This document shows, in pieces, positions 13,179 through 16,676 of a DNA stretch of 16,676 nucleotides. The notes beneath the pieces are model-generated. The model saw nothing but the letters and a program-made list of their open reading frames with translations, did not search any database and was not told the origin of the DNA. The number at the start of each line of letters is the position of its first letter. The stretch's first letter is position 1. Source of the stretch: JBOGEB01 sp050743125 (lineage in GTDB: Bacteria > Actinomycetota > Nitriliruptoria > Euzebyales > Egibacteraceae); NCBI GenBank assembly GCA_050743125.1, contig JBOGEB010000083.1:1-16676 (forward strand). Reading direction: 5' to 3'. The position numbers and the translations under genes were made by a program.

Positions 13179-13749
13179 TCACGCACGATAGGCGGCTTGC
13201 TCACACTCCTGTGTCAGCTGCCGGAGCAGCCCTCGGCCCCGCAACGCCTCAGGATCGACGCCGAGTCGGGCGAGCCGCTCGCGTGCGTCACGCCCACGCA
13301 CGCGCTGCGAGACGATCCGCTCCTCGACGGCGACAAGTGACCGCGTGTGGGCGTCCGCCAACCCTGCTGCCACGTGCGCCAACTCCTCGATCGCGGCCTC
13401 GACCGCTCGCGGTGGAACGGCGACCAACAGCTCGAGCCGGTCGGCGCTAAGAGCGATGCGCTCGCGGTGGTCGTCGACCGGCAGAGAAGCCGCACAGGGC
13501 CCACGACGTCCCGCTGATGGCGCTGGTCCAGTTCCCGTGACCTTGCCTGAAGCTCGTCGAGTCGTCGCTGCAACGTGTCCCGCTCCCGAGCCCGTTGCTG
13601 CAGCACTGCCGCGGCGTCGGAAGGAAGGCGCAGGTCCGGACGGAAAAGCTCAGGCAGTTGCGCGATCCGGTCCCGGATGCCCTCGAGCGTTCTGCGCCGC
13701 GCGTGTCGCCCTTGCGGCTACGTCGACGGCGTTCCGCTCGGCCGGTCAT
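13179..13749 (-). pseudogene. Decayed coiled-coil protein of unknown function
   Basis: Three minus-strand frames together read as one protein. The first is MTGRAERRRRSRKGDTRG from ATG 13749. The second reads RTLEGIRDRIAQLPELFRPD and VLQQRARERDTLQRRLDELQ. The third, after a shift near 13490, reads VDDHRERIALSADRLELLVA, PPRAVEAAIEELAHVAAGLA and RLGVDPEALRGRGLLRQL, ending at TGA 13179-13181. The charged heptad-like pattern suggests a coiled coil of about 190 residues. Two frameshifts are needed. The third segment alone (from GTG 13427, 82 aa) stays open and could still be translated. I recognise no family. It lies between the terminator and an unrelated AT-rich gene. Confidence 0.5.
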
Positions 13750-13800
13750 CCCCTGGCCGTCCGCGGTCGCCTGCAACGAAGAGATCGAAATCAACCTCCA

Positions 13801-14133
13801 TTAAATTCTTCGTTCTGGATCAGTAAATATTAGATCGTCTTCACGGCCTAAGAAGGCGCTCTTTAAAGGCTCTTCGGCTGCAAGGGCGCCGATCACATCA
13901 ACCGGACGACCGCCTGGATTCGAAAGCGTCAACGTTGAATACGTTAGCAACTTCCATCGTTGCATCTTTTTGTCATAAAATGGGTTTAGAAAGGGTGTAC
14001 TGGTATCGACAAACATGTCCGCCTGCGACACCTGATAAGTTCTCCATCCCAACCAAAGCGTTAACACAAGGACTATAGCACCAATCACCTCCAAGAGAAG
14101 TTTGATAGGGGTGTCAGGATACAGTTTCTTCAA
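13801..14133 (-). CDS. AT-rich membrane-anchored protein of unknown function
   Basis: This 110-aa frame starts with TTG at 14133 (AGGA lies directly upstream, closer than ideal). The frame is open further back but offers no ATG or GTG. The N-terminus KKLYPDTPIK precedes one clear membrane segment, LLLEVIGAIVLVLTLWLGW (12-30), and the rest (VSQADMFVDTSTPFLNPFYD, MQRWKLLTYSTLTLSNPGG, PVDVIGALAAEEPLKSAFLG) would lie on one side as a soluble beta-rich domain. Its base composition is far lower in GC than all neighbours, and it uses TTA, ATA and other codons rare in high-GC actinomycetes, so it is probably a recent foreign gene. It lies downstream of the lamin-tail gene on the same strand with 72 bp between them. 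No family recognised. Confidence 0.55.
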   Translation of the reverse strand: MKKLYPDTPIKLLLEVIGAIVLVLTLWLGWRTYQVSQADMFVDTSTPFLNPFYDKKMQRWKLLTYSTLTLSNPGGRPVDVIGALAAEEPLKSAFLGREDDLIFTDPERRI

Positions 14134-14149
14134 GTCCTGGTGAGCGGAG

Positions 14150-14166
14150 ACATCGATACATCGATG
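14150..14166. repeat. ACATCGAT direct repeat
   Basis: ACATCGAT occurs twice in immediate succession in the gap between the AT-rich ORF and the lamin-tail gene. Each contains the palindrome ATCGAT. No role can be assigned. Confidence 0.5.
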
Positions 14167-14205
14167 AATGAGTTCCTGGTTCTGTTGGACTTAAACTAGG
14201 GGAGG

Positions 14206-15063
14206 TTAGGGCGTAGCCATGTTGCCGTAACCCAGCTGGGACATGACGGTGCCAGTGGGATCGAGGAGCCTGGCAACGTCGCCCGCGTCGTTCCAGATCG
14301 CGCGGCCGATGCCGTACGTGAGCCCGCCGCTCTCCGGGTGCACCTCGTTGGTGTACACGCGGACGCTCTGCGCCGGCTCGAGCACCGTGCCGCCGGGGAA
14401 CGCGAAGCTCTGCCCCGCATCGTCAGCGTCCAGACGCCATCCGGAGATGTCCGCCGGCCACGAGCCTCGGTTGGTGATCTCGACGTACTCATCCGACTGC
14501 GTGCGCTTGACCGCGCCCTTGTTCTGCACATGGGAGATCACGACCTCCGGGGTGCCGAAGAAGATGCCGTCCAACAGGTTACCTATACCCTTGTTTCCGC
14601 CGGCTGCGGCGATGGAGCGGAAGGCGAACCTGGTAGTCGTTTGGCCGGCCGGGACCGTGTAGGTGCCCTCGTAGTGGCCCCATGCCGTGTTGCCGTCCGT
14701 CATGCGCTGCTGCTCGGCGGTCGCTCCGGGAGCGCCGATGTCCAACGCCATGGTGTCCTCGCCCTGACGGCCGCGGTGCGACAGCCGCCAGTACAGCTTC
14801 ATTCCCGGGGTGGTCGCCAGGTCCTGGTAGAGGGAGGAGACTTGATTCGCGTTCAGTTCGGCGAACTGTTGGCCCTCGTCAGAGGGCACGCCGCCCATGC
14901 CGGACTTCCAGATTTCGATCATGTGGTCGGTGGCGGTGGTCAGCCAGCCCGGGACCGAGTTCGGCTTTTGCTGGGAGGCATCGGGGAACAACTGCCAGCC
15001 GGCGCTGTCGGTGACGGTCGGCTCCTCGAAGCTGCCGTTGACCAGCGAGACTGAGGTGGACAT
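14206..15063 (-). CDS. Lamin-tail-domain protein with N-terminal carbohydrate-binding-like domain
   Basis: This 285-aa protein starts at ATG 15063 behind AAAGGAG. The frame continues upstream for hundreds of codons, but only as a high-GC shadow over the IS4 remnant. Residues about 5-170 begin VNGSFEEPTV and contain VPGWLTTATDHMIEIWKSG, GGVPSDEGQQFAELNA and LDGIFFG, a jelly-roll pattern like galactose-binding/DUF642-type modules. Residues 173-280 (VVISHVQNKG, DEYVEITNRGSWPADISGWR, RAIWNDAGDVARLLDPTGTV) are a lamin tail domain (LTD), an Ig-like fold found in bacterial surface proteins and nucleases. No signal peptide or membrane anchor precedes them, which is odd for such a pair. Upstream TATAAC near 15087 may be the -10. 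Binding to sugar or protein surfaces is inferred from folds. Confidence 0.8.
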   Translation of the reverse strand: MSTSVSLVNGSFEEPTVTDSAGWQLFPDASQQKPNSVPGWLTTATDHMIEIWKSGMGGVPSDEGQQFAELNANQVSSLYQDLATTPGMKLYWRLSHRGRQGEDTMALDIGAPGATAEQQRMTDGNTAWGHYEGTYTVPAGQTTTRFAFRSIAAAGGNKGIGNLLDGIFFGTPEVVISHVQNKGAVKRTQSDEYVEITNRGSWPADISGWRLDADDAGQSFAFPGGTVLEPAQSVRVYTNEVHPESGGLTYGIGRAIWNDAGDVARLLDPTGTVMSQLGYGNMATP

Positions 15064-15342
15064 GCTGTTGTCTCCTTTAGTTGTTATACGGGAGAACGAA
15101 AACGCAAGCGGACGATCGGGTCGAGGTAAGCGTTCCGCCTTCACTCGAACGCATCTCCGGCTTATGAGACTAAGTAAATAGTTAGCCTGGATGCCGCCGA
15201 TTTTGAGCCTACTGCGCATTGAGTCCCTGCCGGAAGAAACCATCCTGCATGGGGAACTCTTTGTCAAGGCGAAAAACCACTCCCCCCATGGGGGGCATAC
15301 ACCCTCCCCTACGGACTTCGTTACTCTACGCTCTTCCTTACA
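15064..15342. other. Intergenic region between lamin-tail gene and IS4 remnant
   Basis: It holds the leader of the lamin-tail gene (AAAGGAG and a possible TATAAC -10 on the minus strand), an AT-richer segment, and the perfect palindrome at 15282-15295. No gene is supported. The open plus-strand frame from 15191 that crosses it has no ribosome binding site, and its first 50 codons do not resemble a transposase. Confidence 0.5.
15282..15295. repeat. Palindrome CCCCCCATGGGGGG
   Basis: A perfect 14-bp palindrome about 50 bp before the recognisable IS4 coding sequence. It may be a chance G/C run or a relic of the element end. Confidence 0.6.
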
Positions 15343-16325
15343 GAAAGCGTTGCTCTTCGTCGCGATCGGCGTGCTGACTCGGACGTTCCCGCCCGACCTG
15401 GTCGACCGGGTCATCGACCGGACCGGCAGACGCGAGCAGCGCGTGCGGCTGCTCCCGGCCCGGGTGACCGTGTATTTCGTGCTCGCGTTGTGCCTGTTCG
15501 CGGGAGTTCCGACAGGTCGCCGAGCCGTTGGCGGCCCCGGACACCAAAGGGGCCTGGTACCGGGGCTGGCGTCTGGCCGCGTTCGGCGGCACCACACTGG
15601 ACGTGCCCGACACTTTGGACAACGAGCGGCGATTCGGGCGGCCGGCGAGCAGAGGCGACGACCGGGCCGCGTTCGGTCAGGCGCGGGTGGTCGGGCTCGT
15701 GGAGCGCGGCGCCCGCGCGGTCTTTGACGCGGCGATCGGCGCCTACGCCACCTCGGAGACCGAGCTGGCGCCCAAGTGTTTCCGGTCGCTGTCCAAGGAC
15801 ATGCTGGCGCTGTCCGACCGGGGGTTCTGGTCGTTCGAGCGCGTGGACTGCGGCGTCTGCGACCGGCGCTGACCTGTTGTGGCGGACCGAGCCCAACGTG
15901 GTCCTGCCGGTGGTCGCCCAGCTCGAAGACGGCTCGCTCCTGTCCCGGGTCACCGCGTCCGGCGACCGGCGCAAAACGCGACCCGGTCACGGTGCGGGTG
16001 ATCGAATACCGGCTGCAAGGACGCAGCAACGAGGTCACCGGCTGGTCACCACGATCTTGGACCCCGAGGCCGCGCCCGCGCTCAAGCTGGCGGCGCTCTA
16101 CGCCGAGCGTTGGGAGACCGAGTCCGCAGAACGGCCGAGTGGAAAACGCACCAGCGAGGCAAAGCCGTGGCGGGCCGCTCCAAGTCTGCTGACGGGGTGG
16201 TCCAGGAGATCTGGGGACACCTGCTGGTCCACTACGCTGCGCGACCTCATGACAGACGCCGCCGCGCAGGCCGGCTTGGATCCCGACCGCATGTCGTTTT
16301 TGCGGCTCTTGGCATGTGTCCGTGG
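15343..16325 (+). pseudogene. IS4-family transposase, decayed (internal deletion and several frameshifts)
   Basis: Blocks of an IS4-type DDE transposase occur in order but in different frames: IGVLTRTFPPDLVDRVIDRT and LLPARVTVYFVLALCLFA at the N-terminus, then a sudden jump near 15500 to REFRQVAEPLAAPDTKGAWY (about 75-80 residues missing). These are followed by FGGTTLDVPDTLDNERRFG, SKDMLALSDRGFWSFER, TGADLLWRTEPNVVLPVVAQ, DPVTVRVIEYRLQGRSNEV, LVTTILDPEAAPALKLAALY with ERWETES, then WKTHQRGKAVAGRSKSADGV, VVQEIWGHLLVHYA and LRDLMTDAAAQAGLDPDRMS. The second catalytic Asp (LSDRGFW) and the Glu (ERWETE) survive, but the first Asp of the usual D-G-T is Gly (FGGTT). At least four frameshifts and a deletion make it inactive. 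Terminal inverted repeats were not found by eye. Confidence 0.82.
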
Positions 16326-16339
16326 GTGGTGTCGGGCGC

Positions 16340-16543
16340 GGGTCAGCCGGCTCGTCGCCGGTGCGGTCGGGCGAGCGGGTCGGGTGGGTGCATGCTGAAC
16401 CGTCCGGTGCGTGGAACCCGAGGGTTGGGCGTGGGGGTGTCCCCGACCTGGCCGGGCGCAGGTCGGGGTACGGGGTCATCCGGCTCGTCGCCGGTGCGGC
16501 CGGGCGAGCGGGTCGGGCGGGTGCATCGTGAACCGTCCGGTGC
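16340..16543. repeat. Two direct copies of a 71-bp repeat, 133 bp apart
   Basis: Copy A at 16340-16410 and copy B at 16473-16543 align without gaps with about five mismatches. Both begin GGGTCA, contain CCGGCTCGTCGCCGGTGCGG or a one-base variant just after, then GGGCGAGCGGGTCGGG and GGGTGCAT, and end GAACCGTCCGGTGC. Similarity weakens after this, though both continue to a GGGCG about 20 bp on. They sit exactly between the IS4 and IS110 remnants. The open frames across them differ between copies, so they are not protein repeats. Confidence 0.8.
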
Positions 16544-16583
16544 CCGGGTCCCCGAATCTCGGGCGTCGATCACCTGTAGCGGC

Positions 16584-16676
16584 CCGTCTGCCGATCCCCG
16601 TGATCGTGTCCAACAGATCCCGCAGGACCGCGAAAGGGGCCATGACCTCGTCGACACGGTCGTCCAGCGCGACGAT
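16584..16676 (-). pseudogene. IS110-family transposase remnant (runs off right edge)
   Basis: The minus frame entering from the right edge reads IVALDDRVDEVMAPFAVLRD, then LLDTITGIGRRAA. This matches the start of the C-terminal transposase_20 (IS116/IS110/IS902) domain, where a D-x-x-I/V-x-x-x-x-x-P-F helix precedes the L-L-x-T-I-x-G-I-G-x-x-x-A helix-hairpin-helix. After RRAA the expected strand (VIVAEIG-like) and all that follows are lost, and the frame runs into the direct repeats. What lies beyond the edge could be a complete 5' part, so this is at least a 3'-truncated copy. Confidence 0.65.

Noticed and set aside
14206..16479. A 757-codon reading of the lamin-tail gene starting near 16479
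   Set aside because: The part before 15063 is antisense to the IS4 remnant and has no family similarity. AAAGGAG before ATG 15063 gives the real start.
16340..16543. CRISPR array
   Set aside because: Only two copies, 71 bp long with a 62-bp gap, and no cas genes.
16325..16676. IS110 bridge-RNA region in the direct repeats
   Set aside because: The transposase piece is truncated and the 71-bp unit shows no recognisable bridge-RNA loops. Position alone is not enough.

Overview
This is a high-GC window from an actinomycete-type genome. Support comes from the strong G/C bias at third codon positions, frequent GTG starts, GTGA/ATGA translational overlaps and the families present: DUF222/HNH nuclease, DrrA/DrrB-like ABC exporter, actinobacterial HTH regulators and IS4/IS110 elements. 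I cannot name a genus. Intact genes alternate with an unusual number of decayed ones, so this looks like an accessory, repeatedly remodelled region rather than core chromosome.

Left part (1-3666). The N-terminus of a DUF222/HNH-endonuclease-type protein runs off the left edge on the minus strand. After a gene-free spacer comes a long plus-strand pseudogene (703-2299) of an actinobacterial protein family of unknown function, broken by many frameshifts. Next is a minus-strand HepT/MntA-type toxin-antitoxin locus whose nucleotidyltransferase antitoxin has lost its catalytic half. An intact Uma2-family (DUF820) putative nuclease reads divergently from it.

Middle (3675-10113). A minus-strand gene encodes an unusual two-domain protein: an alpha/beta hydrolase fused to a complete TenA/thiaminase II domain. 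It is followed by a decayed alpha/beta hydrolase that has lost its nucleophile elbow, and by a MarR regulator. Divergent from MarR is a compact operon: a 280-aa protein of unknown function, a DrrA-like ABC ATPase, an ABC-2 permease and an NmrA-like NAD(P)H-binding protein. A perfect 14-bp palindrome overlaps the operon's predicted promoter and is the obvious MarR operator candidate. The likely logic is a MarR-controlled efflux and redox response.

Right part (10180-16676). A 3' tRNA fragment on the minus strand (10181-10208) could be the edge of an integrated element extending rightwards. Beyond it lie a C-terminal fragment of a caspase-like (peptidase C14) protein and a translationally coupled pair of small Cys-containing proteins. 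These face an HTH/TPR-like regulator across an intergenic region packed with inverted repeats. Then come a strong bidirectional terminator, a decayed coiled-coil gene, an AT-rich membrane-anchored ORF and a lamin-tail-domain protein without a signal peptide. The window closes with a wrecked IS4-family transposase, two 71-bp direct repeats 133 bp apart and an IS110 transposase remnant at the edge.

The most interesting items are the hydrolase-TenA fusion, the regulator/small-protein locus with its inverted repeats and adjoining caspase fragment, the unassigned first gene of the efflux operon, and the leaderless-secretion lamin-tail protein.
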